DNA of 64,000 nt. Source: Pseudoduganella armeniaca (GTDB lineage: Bacteria > Pseudomonadota > Gammaproteobacteria > Burkholderiales > Burkholderiaceae_D). The DNA lies in assembly GCF_003028855.1 (NCBI RefSeq), contig NZ_CP028324.1:6138001-6202000 (forward strand). Reading direction: 5' to 3'. This document shows, one piece after another, positions 11,323-19,858 of this stretch. Below the pieces are notes generated by a model. The model worked only from the letters and a program-made list of their open reading frames with translations, was not told where the DNA came from and did not search any database. Position 1 is the first letter of the stretch; every line of letters starts with the position of its first letter. The translations under genes were made by a program, and so were the position numbers.

Positions 11323-12873
11323 TCAAGCGCTAACGATGTCCTCCAGCGCGGCCACCACCTCCGGATCGAACTGCGTGCCGCTGCGCTCGCGGATATACTG
11401 CAGCGCCGCCGTCTGCGGCCACGCTTCGTTGTAGGTGCGCTCATGCATCAGCGAGTCGTACACGTCCACCACCGCCACGATGCGCGCCGACAGCGGAATC
11501 GCGTTGCCGCGCAGGCCGTTCGGGTAGCCGCTGCCGTCGAAATGCTCGTGATGCGCGCCGGCGATCTCGGCGCCGTAGGTCAGGTAGCTGACGCCATCGA
11601 CCATGCCGGCCGCCCGCTCCAGCACCTTCTGCCCTACCGAAGCATGCGCCTGCATGTGCGTGCGCTCCTCTTCCGTATGCGCGCCCGGTTTCAAAAGAAT
11701 GTGATCCGGCGTGGCCACCTTGCCGACGTCGTGCAGGATGCTGGCCAGGCCGATCATGTCGAGCAGTTGCGGCGTCAGCTGGTCCGGATAGGCGCCCCGT
11801 TCCTTCATGCGCGCGGCGATGCCGGATGACAGTTGCTGCACCCGGCGCACGTGGCCCTTGATGTCGCCGTCGCGGAACTCGGCCAGGTCGGCCAGCGCGA
11901 TCACGGTGGCTTCCTGCGCCTTGCGCAGCTGGCCGAACATGTACAGGTTGTCGAAGGCGGCGGCGATGCGCTCGCAGAACACCTCCAGCAGGTCGCGCTG
12001 GATCTGCGCCAACGGCCACGGTGGCGTGACGGAGATCGCCACGTCGCGGTGCTCCTGGGTGCGGATGTACAGCACGTTGGCCGGGTGGTCGAACTGGCTT
12101 TTCTGTTCCGCGAAAGCCTTGGCGATCGTGGGTGCCAGCGCGTGGTCGACCGGCAGGTGCTCGGCCTCGGCCAAGGTCGTATAGCCGCCCGTGGCCGCGA
12201 CGACAGTGGTGGTGCCGGTGTCGCCCTGCATCAGGCACAGCACGCCGTCCGCGCCCACGTCGAGGATGGCCGACACCTGGTTCAACACGCCGGATGCGAA
12301 CTCGCGCAGCGAATGGATCTGGTACAGGTTGGTCGCCCCGGCCAGGATCTTGCCGAGGCCCACGCGGCTGCGTTCGAGCATGTTCAGGCTCTCGTAGGCG
12401 CGCAGCGCCGAGATCACCGTCGTGAACAGTTTTTGCGTCGTCAGCTCGGTCTTGGCCTTGTAGTCGTTGATGTCGTATTCGACGATCACGCGCTGCTCGG
12501 GCGCCTGGCCGGGCTGGCCGGTGCGCAGCACCACCCGCACGATCGTATTGCGCAGTTCCTCGCGGATGCGGCGTGCCAGCACCAGGCCCGCATCGTCCGT
12601 TTCCATGACGACATCGAGCAACACCAGGGCGATATCGGGCGTATTGGCCAGGATGTCGAAGCCTTCGCGCCCGCTGTAGGCGGAAAACAGCTCCAGCTCG
12701 CGGTCCTTGAAGGTGACGTTGCGCAACGCCAGCCGGGTCACGGCGTGCACGTCCTGGTCGTCGTCGACGATCAGCACGCGCCACTGCCGCTGGTCTGGCG
12801 GGGTCGATTGCGAGTGCTCGTCTTCCTCTTCGTCCAGCAGCCAGTTATCATCGGCAGCAGTCGAATCCGTCAT
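11323..12873 (-). CDS. Response regulator with DUF3369 and HD-GYP phosphodiesterase domains
   Basis: A 516-residue cytoplasmic protein predicted to hydrolyse cyclic-di-GMP under control of phosphorylation. The receiver domain (about 32-155) has VDDD at 37-40 and a phospho-acceptor Asp at about 87. A middle region (about 165-310) fits DUF3369. The HD-GYP domain has HD at 381-382 and HHEHFDGSGYP at 441-451, with all metal and GYP residues present. No histidine kinase gene is adjacent. It faces the GGDEF/EAL gene, and cheW starts divergently upstream. Confidence 0.93.
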   Translation of the reverse strand: MTDSTAADDNWLLDEEEDEHSQSTPPDQRQWRVLIVDDDQDVHAVTRLALRNVTFKDRELELFSAYSGREGFDILANTPDIALVLLDVVMETDDAGLVLARRIREELRNTIVRVVLRTGQPGQAPEQRVIVEYDINDYKAKTELTTQKLFTTVISALRAYESLNMLERSRVGLGKILAGATNLYQIHSLREFASGVLNQVSAILDVGADGVLCLMQGDTGTTTVVAATGGYTTLAEAEHLPVDHALAPTIAKAFAEQKSQFDHPANVLYIRTQEHRDVAISVTPPWPLAQIQRDLLEVFCERIAAAFDNLYMFGQLRKAQEATVIALADLAEFRDGDIKGHVRRVQQLSSGIAARMKERGAYPDQLTPQLLDMIGLASILHDVGKVATPDHILLKPGAHTEEERTHMQAHASVGQKVLERAAGMVDGVSYLTYGAEIAGAHHEHFDGSGYPNGLRGNAIPLSARIVAVVDVYDSLMHERTYNEAWPQTAALQYIRERSGTQFDPEVVAALEDIVSA

Positions 12874-13009
12874 GCGTGCTCCTTCGGTCTCCGTAGGTTG
12901 TTACGCAGCATAAATCAGAAGCCGCGGCGGTGCCAACGAAAACTTGCCGTGCCGCAAATAGCACGGCAGTCTGGTACGCTTTAGACAACAACCATTCGGG
13001 GAGCACATC

Positions 13010-13504
13010 ATGCAAGACCATCCAGACCAGCCGGACAGCGGCGCCGACGGCGCGGGGCGCGAATTTCTCGCCTTTACACTGGGCCGCGAGGAATATGGCA
13101 TCGACATCCTGAAGGTGCAGGAAATCCGCGGCTACGAGGCGGTGACGCGCATCGCCAACGCGCCGGAATTCATCAAGGGCGTGATCAACCTGCGCGGCAT
13201 CATCATTCCCGTGGTCGACATGCGCATCAAGTTCCACCTAGGCGAGCCGGTGTACGACCAGTTCACCGTGGTCATCATCCTCAATATCAAGGGCCGCGTG
13301 GTGGGGATGGTGGTCGACAGCGTGTCGGACGTGACGACGTTGACGCCGGACCAGATCAAGCCCTCCCCCGAACTGGGCACGGCGTTTTCACAGGAGTACA
13401 TGATCGGGCTGGGCACCATCGGCGAGCGGATGCTGATCCTGATGGATATCGACAAGCTGATGTCGAGCCCGGAGATGGGGTTGAACGATCCGATCAATCC
13501 TTGA
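13010..13504 (+). CDS. cheW: Chemotaxis coupling protein CheW
   Basis: A 164-residue adaptor linking chemoreceptors to the CheA kinase. The core contains FLAFTLGREEYGIDILKVQE, then VINLRGIIIPVVDMR, both CheW hallmarks. GGGAG precedes the ATG. It stands alone, without cheA or receptor genes nearby, so it may be one of several CheW paralogues. It diverges from the HD-GYP regulator. A similar upstream layout of cyclic-di-GMP and chemotaxis genes suggests motility control, which is inference. Confidence 0.95.
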   Translation: MQDHPDQPDSGADGAGREFLAFTLGREEYGIDILKVQEIRGYEAVTRIANAPEFIKGVINLRGIIIPVVDMRIKFHLGEPVYDQFTVVIILNIKGRVVGMVVDSVSDVTTLTPDQIKPSPELGTAFSQEYMIGLGTIGERMLILMDIDKLMSSPEMGLNDPINP

Positions 13505-13518
13505 CGCGTGAGACCCGT

Positions 13519-13531
13519 GGGGTCAGGCCCC
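13519..13531. repeat. Single GGGGTCAGGCCCC element
   Basis: A 13-base near-palindrome of the same type as the REPIN arms, lying in the short gap between the convergent cheW and J-domain genes. Confidence 0.5.
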
Positions 13532-13538
13532 TGTGTTT

Positions 13539-14480
13539 CTAGCCGCCCTGGCGCCTCGAGCAGGCGCTCTTCCCGGCCAGGTCGATGTTCTGGTAGCGGA
13601 TCTCGTAGCGCCCCGTCGCCAGCTCGTCGACGATGTGGCGGTCGTGCGCCTGCACGAACACGTAGCGCACGTTGGCATGGCGTTCCAGGTCGTAGACCTT
13701 GATGAAGACGGGGAAGGCGTTGTTGGTGTTGTCCAGGGTCAGTTCCATGTCCTGGCCCTTGTTCGCCACCGGGAAGCCGGACACGTAGCCGGAGCGCGTG
13801 GGCCACGGTTCGCCGTTCGGCGCCACCAGCGCCGGCGTTTCGTTGTCGCAGTCCGCGCCTGCTTCCGGCACCACGATATGCGATACCGCCATCACCTTGA
13901 TCGGCGGCGCTTCGCCTCCCGCCTCGCCGGCGGCGCGCCCCGCGGTCGAACCCCAGCTGTCCGTTTCGCCGTCACGCTCGGCGCGCCCGTCCGGCCGGTT
14001 GGCGCTGGCGGTCAGGGTGCCGGGGCTGCCGCCCCAGGCCGAGGCCAGCACGGTCGAGACCTGCCGCGGCTCGGCCATCGTGATCACGCCGGCCACCCAG
14101 CCCAGCCCCAGGCTGCAGGCAATCGACAGCCACCAGCGCCAGTTGCGTGCCAGTGCCACGCGACGGCGCCGGCCCTCGGGCTGGTCGGCCCAGGCCTGCG
14201 CCGGCGCCTCCACCGAGCGCTCCTCGCGCGTGCTTTCCAGCCACTCGACCTCGAATTCCTCCTGGGCGATCCAGTCGTCGTGCTCCTTACGGCGCTGCGG
14301 GTCCGCCAGCGTGCCGTAGGCCGTGTTGACGATCGCCATGATCCGGGCGGCTTTTTCGTCGCCCGGGTTCTTGTCCGGATGATATTTCTGGCTCAGCGCC
14401 TTGTAGGCGGCACGTATGACCTCCTGCGGCGCCCCGCGCGCCACTTTCAGGTTGTCATAGTGTGTATGTATCTTTCCCAT
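13539..14480 (-). CDS. Membrane-anchored J-domain (DnaJ-like) protein
   Basis: A 313-residue protein. The N-terminal J domain (about 1-72) has the essential HPD at 34-36, so it should stimulate a DnaK-type ATPase. A single membrane helix lies at about 114-136, followed by a low-complexity linker and a C-terminal domain of about 150 residues with no motif I recognise. There is no Gly/Phe or zinc-finger region, so it is not DnaJ itself. By topology the J domain is cytoplasmic and the tail periplasmic. The partner and substrate are unknown. Confidence 0.85.
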   Translation of the reverse strand: MGKIHTHYDNLKVARGAPQEVIRAAYKALSQKYHPDKNPGDEKAARIMAIVNTAYGTLADPQRRKEHDDWIAQEEFEVEWLESTREERSVEAPAQAWADQPEGRRRRVALARNWRWWLSIACSLGLGWVAGVITMAEPRQVSTVLASAWGGSPGTLTASANRPDGRAERDGETDSWGSTAGRAAGEAGGEAPPIKVMAVSHIVVPEAGADCDNETPALVAPNGEPWPTRSGYVSGFPVANKGQDMELTLDNTNNAFPVFIKVYDLERHANVRYVFVQAHDRHIVDELATGRYEIRYQNIDLAGKSACSRRQGG

Positions 14481-14576
14481 CGCTTCAATATTGTCAGCCG
14501 CGCGTCACGACGGGGTTTCGCGCCAGGTCAACCATAATAGCCGAACTCATCATGCCCGCTCGCTCTACAGGCCGCG

Positions 14577-15725
14577 TTACAGCCGATGGGCCCGGTCGCT
14601 GGCCGCCAGCGCGGCCGGCAGCTCGACGTCCTTGCCCACCACCAGTACCTTGAACAGCTCCCCCATCTCGGCCGGCGAGAGCAGCTTGTGCACCGCGTTC
14701 GCCTGCGGCAGGTAGCGCATCGCATCGGCCGGATCGGTGCGCAGCAGCAGTTCGCCGATGCCTGCGCCCAGCAGGAAGGTGGCCTGGCTCATGTAGGCGA
14801 TGACGTCGGCGCCGGCGTCCTGCGCGGCCAGCGCCATCGCCGTGAAGTCCACGTGCGCCGTGATGTCCTGCAGGCCGGGCAGGTAGAACGGATCGTCATG
14901 GGCATGATGGCGGTAGTGGCACATCAAGGTGCCGGTGCTGCGGTCCGGATGGTAAAACTCGTGGCCGGGGAAGCCGTAGTCGAGCAGGATGGCGGCGCCC
15001 TTGCCGCGCGCCAGCAGGGCGCCCACGCTGCCCATGAAGCCGCAGGCGGTGCCGTGCAGCTCCGTCACATACCCTGGCGGCAACTGGTCCGCTTCCGGCA
15101 CCTGGCTGACCAGCTGCGCCGCCAGCACGGGCGGCAACGGCGCCGGCTGGTAGGCGAAGCGGCCCTGCGCCACCGTCACGTGCAGTTCCTGCCAGCCCTC
15201 GTCCGTTTTCGTGACGAGGTGCACGGGCATCGCATCCAGCACCTCGTTGCCGAGGATGACGCCGTCGAAGCGCTCGGGAATACCGTCCAGCCACGTCACT
15301 TGCGGGAAGTCGCGCAGCGCCTCCTGCTGGCGCGCGCGCAGCTCGCCGGACAATTCGACGATCGCATAGCGCTCGACCGTGACGCCCTGCGCCGCCAGTT
15401 CGGTCAGCACGTCGCGCGCCAGCTTGCCGGTGCCGGCGCCGAATTCGAGGATGTGCGGGGCGCTTTGCGCCATAATAGCGGCCGCGACCTGCGCCAGTGC
15501 GGCGCCGAACAGCGGCGACATCTCCGGCGCGGTTGTAAAATCGCCATCCTTGCCCAGCTTGGCGGCACCGCCGCTGTAATAGCCGAGGTCCGGCGCGTAC
15601 AGCGCCTGTTCCATGAAGCTGGCAAAGGGGATGGCGCCGCCGTGCCGGGCGATGTCGGCGGCGATGCGGTGCTGCAGGGCATGCGACGCGGCCAGCGCGT
15701 CGGCGGAAGGTGCGGGTAGAGACAT
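14577..15725 (-). CDS. MidA-type class I SAM-dependent methyltransferase
   Basis: A 382-residue protein of the DUF185/COG1565 family, related to mitochondrial NDUFAF7 (MidA). The SAM-binding motif ILEFGAGTGKLARDVL is intact, preceded by LGYYSGGAAKLGKDGDFTTAPE and followed by GNEVLDAMPVHLV, all family signatures. The mitochondrial homologue methylates a complex I subunit; the bacterial substrate is not established. I chose the ATG at 15725 (MSLPAPSADAL) over an upstream in-frame start that would run into the divergent gene's leader. It diverges from the folM-like gene. Confidence 0.88.
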   Translation of the reverse strand: MSLPAPSADALAASHALQHRIAADIARHGGAIPFASFMEQALYAPDLGYYSGGAAKLGKDGDFTTAPEMSPLFGAALAQVAAAIMAQSAPHILEFGAGTGKLARDVLTELAAQGVTVERYAIVELSGELRARQQEALRDFPQVTWLDGIPERFDGVILGNEVLDAMPVHLVTKTDEGWQELHVTVAQGRFAYQPAPLPPVLAAQLVSQVPEADQLPPGYVTELHGTACGFMGSVGALLARGKGAAILLDYGFPGHEFYHPDRSTGTLMCHYRHHAHDDPFYLPGLQDITAHVDFTAMALAAQDAGADVIAYMSQATFLLGAGIGELLLRTDPADAMRYLPQANAVHKLLSPAEMGELFKVLVVGKDVELPAALAASDRAHRL

Positions 15726-15790
15726 CCCCGCATTGTAGCGAATCGCGCGAGCCCGGCAACATTGATGTTCCCTCATCTTCTGGAGAGTTT

Positions 15791-16561
15791 ATGACCGATA
15801 CCGCGAGCGCCCCGGTCGCCCTGGTGACGGGCGCGGGCCGGCGCATCGGCCGCGCCATCGCGCTGGGCATGGCCCGGGCGGGGTGGGACGTGGCCGTCCA
15901 CTACCGCGCATCGCGCGCCGAGGCCGGCGAAGTCGTGGCGCTGATCGAAGCCATGGGCCGGCGCGCCGTGGCACTGCATGCCGACCTGGCCATCGAGGCC
16001 GCCGTCAAGGACCTGGTGCCGGCCGCGGCGGCCGCGCTGGGCCGCGTGAACTGCGTCGTCAACAATGCCTCGCTGTTCGAGTACGACAGCGCGGCCGACT
16101 TCTCGCTGGCGCGGCTGGACGCCCACATGCACGCCAACCTGGGCGCGCCACTGCTGCTGGCGCAGTCGCTGCACAGCCACACGCCGGCAGGGAGCCAGGC
16201 CGTGGTCGTCAACCTGCTGGACCAGAAGCTGTACAATCTCAATCCCGATTTTCTGTCGTACACCCTGTCGAAAGCGGCGCTGCACACGGCCACGACGATG
16301 CTGGCCCAGGCGCTGGCACCGAAGCTGCGCGTGGTCGGCGTGGCGCCCGGGATCACGCTGGTGTCCGGCGACCAGAGCGAGGCAGGCTTCGCCAAGGCGC
16401 ACGCCCAGACGCCGCTGGGCCGTTCCAGCGCGCCGGAAGACGTGGTGGCGGCCGTGCTGTATGCCGCCACGGCGCGTGCCGTTACCGGCACGACCTTGCT
16501 GGTCGACGGCGGCCAGCACCTGATGCCCTTGCCGCGCGACGTGATGTTCCTCGCACAATAA
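15791..16561 (+). CDS. folM: FolM/pteridine-reductase-like short-chain dehydrogenase
   Basis: A 256-residue NADPH-dependent SDR. The TGAGRRIG motif at 13-20 has the Arg pair typical of FolM and PTR1 rather than generic SDRs. The catalytic set is Asp144-Tyr157-Lys161, in LLDQKLYNLNPDFLSYTLSK. The usual SDR serine is replaced by Asp, as in dihydromonapterin and pteridine reductases. The immediate downstream neighbour is folB, so reduction of a pterin or dihydrofolate is the likely role. The start is the ATG at 15791, after GGAG. The exact substrate is inferred. Confidence 0.82.
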   Translation: MTDTASAPVALVTGAGRRIGRAIALGMARAGWDVAVHYRASRAEAGEVVALIEAMGRRAVALHADLAIEAAVKDLVPAAAAALGRVNCVVNNASLFEYDSAADFSLARLDAHMHANLGAPLLLAQSLHSHTPAGSQAVVVNLLDQKLYNLNPDFLSYTLSKAALHTATTMLAQALAPKLRVVGVAPGITLVSGDQSEAGFAKAHAQTPLGRSSAPEDVVAAVLYAATARAVTGTTLLVDGGQHLMPLPRDVMFLAQ

Positions 16562-16588
16562 AGTATCCGATTCTTTGAAGGTAAAACC

Positions 16589-16987
16589 ATGCTGTCCGCC
16601 CTCACCCATCCCCGCCTGCAGGACTGCCGCCGGCTGTTCCTGCGCAATTACGAAGTGCAGATCAATATCGGCGTGCACGATTTCGAGAAGAAGGGCGAGC
16701 AGCGCGTCCTGATCAACGTCGACCTGTACATCCCGCTGGCCGTCTCGACGCCGAAGGCCGACGAGCTGCACGAAGTGGTCGACTACGACTTCATGCGCGA
16801 GACCATCGCGCGCCGCATGGCGCAAGGCCACGTGCACCTGCAGGAAACGCTGTGCGACGACGTCGTCGCGGCCATGCTGACGCACCCGCGCGTGCGCGCC
16901 GTGCGCGTCTCGACGATGAAGCCGGACGTGTATCCGGACTGCGAAGGCGTCGGCGTCGAAGTATTCAAGATCAAGGAAGACGTATGA
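16589..16987 (+). CDS. folB: Dihydroneopterin aldolase
   Basis: A 132-residue enzyme of folate synthesis that splits dihydroneopterin to 6-hydroxymethyl-dihydropterin and glycolaldehyde. NYEVQINIGVHDFEKKGEQR and VVDYDFMRETI are family signatures, and the C-terminal STMKPDVYPDCEGVGVEV is intact. It follows the folM-like gene by 27 bases. Its stop overlaps the ttcA start (ATGA), so the three genes form one operon. Confidence 0.93.
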   Translation: MLSALTHPRLQDCRRLFLRNYEVQINIGVHDFEKKGEQRVLINVDLYIPLAVSTPKADELHEVVDYDFMRETIARRMAQGHVHLQETLCDDVVAAMLTHPRVRAVRVSTMKPDVYPDCEGVGVEVFKIKEDV

Positions 16988-17901
16988 ACGCCGTCATCGA
17001 TACGCCGCTCAAGGACAAAACCGCCGAGAAGGTCGCCTACGAAAACAACAAGCTGCACAAGCGCCTGTGCCGCCTGGTCGGCCAGGCCATCGGCGACTTC
17101 AACATGATCGAGGATGGCGACAAGGTGATGGTCTGCCTGTCCGGCGGCAAGGACAGCTACGCCCTGCTGGACATCCTGATGACCCTGCGCGAGCGCGCGC
17201 CGATCCACTTCGACATCGTGGCCGTCAACCTGGATCAGAAGCAGCCGAACTTCCCGGCCCATATCCTGCCGGCCTACCTGACGGAGCTGGGCGTGGCGTT
17301 CCACATCGAGAACCAGGACACCTACAGCATCGTCAAGCGCCTGGTCCCGGAAGGGAAAACCACCTGCTCGCTGTGCTCGCGCCTGCGCCGCGGCATCCTG
17401 TACCGCGTGGCCGACGAGCTGGGTGCGAACAAGATCGCGCTGGGCCACCACCGCGACGACATCCTCGAGACCTTCTTCCTCAACATGTTCTTCGGCGGGA
17501 AGCTGAAGGGCATGCCGGCCAAGCTGGTCTCGGACGACGGCAAGCACATGGTGATCCGGCCGCTGGCCTACGTGAAGGAAGAGGACACCGAGCGCTACGC
17601 GCAGGTAAAAGGCTTCCCGATCATCCCGTGCGACCTGTGCGGCTCGCAGGAGAACCTGCAGCGCAAGCAGATCAAGGCCATGCTGCGCGACTGGGAGAAG
17701 AAGCATCCGGGCCGCGTGGAAAGCGTGTTCTCGTCGCTGTCCACCGTGATCCCGTCGCACCTGATGGACCGCAACCTGTTCGGCTTTACCGACCTGAAGA
17801 CCGATGGCGTGCCCAATCCGCTGGGCGACATCGCGTTTGACGAGGAGCCGTGCAGCACGCCGGCGACCGTGCCGGGCATCATTCCGCTGCAGCAGCAATA
17901 A
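16984..17901 (+). CDS. ttcA: tRNA 2-thiocytidine(32) synthetase TtcA
   Basis: A 305-residue ATP-dependent enzyme that thiolates cytidine 32 of certain tRNAs using an iron-sulfur cluster. The PP-loop SGGKDSYALLD is near residues 52-62. CSLCSRLRRGILYR supplies the CxxC pair, and CDLCGSQ a further cysteine pair. Length is typical. The ATG at 16984 overlaps the folB stop by the ATGA arrangement. Confidence 0.95.
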   Translation: MNAVIDTPLKDKTAEKVAYENNKLHKRLCRLVGQAIGDFNMIEDGDKVMVCLSGGKDSYALLDILMTLRERAPIHFDIVAVNLDQKQPNFPAHILPAYLTELGVAFHIENQDTYSIVKRLVPEGKTTCSLCSRLRRGILYRVADELGANKIALGHHRDDILETFFLNMFFGGKLKGMPAKLVSDDGKHMVIRPLAYVKEEDTERYAQVKGFPIIPCDLCGSQENLQRKQIKAMLRDWEKKHPGRVESVFSSLSTVIPSHLMDRNLFGFTDLKTDGVPNPLGDIAFDEEPCSTPATVPGIIPLQQQ

Positions 17902-17907
17902 GTTCGT

Positions 17908-17943
17908 TGCCTGAAAAATGGGACGGACCCCATTTTTCAGGCA
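17908..17943. terminator. Bidirectional hairpin between ttcA and the M14 peptidase gene
   Basis: A perfect 15-bp stem, TGCCTGAAAAATGGG and its complement, closes on a 6-base loop, with A/T tracts inside the stem on both sides. It lies between two convergent genes, which suits a bidirectional terminator. The GGGAC..CCCC around the loop links it to the dispersed palindrome family. Confidence 0.7.
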
Positions 17944-17958
17944 TGCCTTACCGGTCGA

Positions 17959-19716
17959 TCAGAACACCCGCGCCGTCCGCAGCACCGGATACAGGTTATA
18001 GCGCTCGTCCCACGATGCATGGCGGCGGGCGAAGAACTCCAGCCGCGCGCGCGGGCTTTTCGCGAACGCGGGGTCGCTCTCCAGCTTCGCCTTGAACGCG
18101 GCGGCGACCTGCGGGTCCTGCAGCTGCTCGCGCGCCACTTCCTCGGCGACGTACTCCTCCATGTATTCCTTGCGCTCGAACGAGACGTTGAACAGGCCCC
18201 ACGCGGCCAGCGAGTCGGCACCCTGCGGTTCCAGCATCGTCATCACCAGGCGCGCCTTCGGCTGCGCGATCGGCACGAACAGCGCGCCCTTGCCGATCTC
18301 GCGCGCTTCCGGCTTCCAGCTGCCCTCCAGCGCCATCATCTGGTGGCCTTCGACCGACTGCGGCGTCAGCTTCGTTGCCTCGGCGCGGAAGGCTTCGACG
18401 TCGACCTTGCCCGGCGCACTGTCCAGTACCTTGAACGCCACCCCGTGCTGGCGCAGCTTTGCCGCCACCAGCGCGGCCTGTGCGGCGGGCACCAGGTAGC
18501 CGCCCGCTGGCGCCGTGACCAGCCGGTCCGGCACCACCTCGTCGCGCAGCGGCACGTGCCAGAGCTGCGGCTTGGTTTCGTCGTACTTGGTCCAGACGCC
18601 GCCCGACACGTCCGACGGCGTGCGGGTGTACTCGTAACCCGCGAAGTCGATCGTCTGCGTCTTGTCGGTGGTGCGGTAGCTGAGCGGGAATTCGCGGCCG
18701 GCCAGCGCCGCCGAGCGGCCGTCCGCCGCCAGCGCCAGCTTGCGCCATTCGCTGCCGTGCTGCGCCACCTGCCCCATCAGCGAGACGATCGTGTTGTAGG
18801 TGATCTTCACGCGCGTCGGGTAGTCCTTCCACGAGTGCGTCTCGACCAGCATGGCGAAGCGGTTACGCAGCTGGAAGTAACCGGTCGAGAAGCGCGGCGT
18901 CGACATCTCGTCGACGAAGCCCGATTGCGGATCGTCGACTTTGGCGAACGAGATGTAGAAGTGCTTCGGGTCGGAGCCCTGCTTGCGCAGGTCGGCCATG
19001 ACGTTGTCGCGCAGCGCCGTGCCGGCCACCTTCAGTGCCTCGTCGCCGCCGTGCACCGGTTCGACCTGGATCGACACGTCCGGCTGGAACTTGGCGCCGT
19101 CCGTCACGTGCAGGTCGATGTAGGCCAGCGGGTCCCATGCGTTGACCAGTGCCAGCATGGCCTGCATCTCGGGCGCGTCGGCCTTGACGTAGTCGCGATT
19201 GAGGTTGTAGTTCTGCGCCGTCACGCGCCAGCCCATCTCGACGGGTCCGCGCTGGTTGGGGCGGTTCCACTTGCCGAAGCGCTCATGGCCGTCGACGTTG
19301 AAGACGGGGACGAACAGCAGCACCTGCTTGTCGAGCGTGCCGGTCGCCGCCTTGCCGTCCAGCGCGTGGCGCAGCGCCAGGAAGCCCGCATCCTTGCCGT
19401 CGATCTCGCCGGCGTGGATGCCGCCCTGCACCAGCAGCACCGGCACGTTCCGCTTCTTCGCCTGCTGCGCCGTCAGCGCGCCGCTCTTCGACACCGCCAG
19501 CGCCAGCATCGGCCGCCCTTCCGGCGTGCGGCCGAACTCGAAGCAGCGCACCGCTTTCGGATAGGCCTTCTGGAAGTCGGCGCACAGCTTGACCACTTCA
19601 TCGTAACGCCCGGTGGCCTGGAAGCCGGAGCGCTCGGCCACCGTGGTGAGATCGGGTGCGGCATGGGTCAGGGGGACGGCGGACAACAGGGCAAGCGACA
19701 GGACAGTACGAATCAT
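17959..19716 (-). CDS. Secreted M14-family zinc carboxypeptidase
   Basis: A 585-residue exported peptidase. A signal peptide (MIRTVLSLALLSAVPLTHAA) precedes the catalytic domain. Zinc ligands are HAGEIDGKD (H and E) and the later His in YIDLHVTDG. A Glu in LVETHSWKDY fits the catalytic base. After about residue 330 there is a long C-terminal extension without recognisable motifs. This matches the M14 subfamily of large exported carboxypeptidases common in proteobacteria. The natural substrate is unknown. It is monocistronic and convergent with ttcA. Confidence 0.87.
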   Translation of the reverse strand: MIRTVLSLALLSAVPLTHAAPDLTTVAERSGFQATGRYDEVVKLCADFQKAYPKAVRCFEFGRTPEGRPMLALAVSKSGALTAQQAKKRNVPVLLVQGGIHAGEIDGKDAGFLALRHALDGKAATGTLDKQVLLFVPVFNVDGHERFGKWNRPNQRGPVEMGWRVTAQNYNLNRDYVKADAPEMQAMLALVNAWDPLAYIDLHVTDGAKFQPDVSIQVEPVHGGDEALKVAGTALRDNVMADLRKQGSDPKHFYISFAKVDDPQSGFVDEMSTPRFSTGYFQLRNRFAMLVETHSWKDYPTRVKITYNTIVSLMGQVAQHGSEWRKLALAADGRSAALAGREFPLSYRTTDKTQTIDFAGYEYTRTPSDVSGGVWTKYDETKPQLWHVPLRDEVVPDRLVTAPAGGYLVPAAQAALVAAKLRQHGVAFKVLDSAPGKVDVEAFRAEATKLTPQSVEGHQMMALEGSWKPEAREIGKGALFVPIAQPKARLVMTMLEPQGADSLAAWGLFNVSFERKEYMEEYVAEEVAREQLQDPQVAAAFKAKLESDPAFAKSPRARLEFFARRHASWDERYNLYPVLRTARVF

Positions 19717-19858
19717 TCATCAGGCTCCGGTGCGGTCAAAAGAAAGCGGGACAGGCATTCGTGGTGCCGGTCCCGCCAGGCTGGAGCATTATAGTGCCGG
19801 CCACCGGCAGCGAGCCGAAGGGCTCACTGCGCCTTGAACGGCTTGGCGCCGGGCTGCG

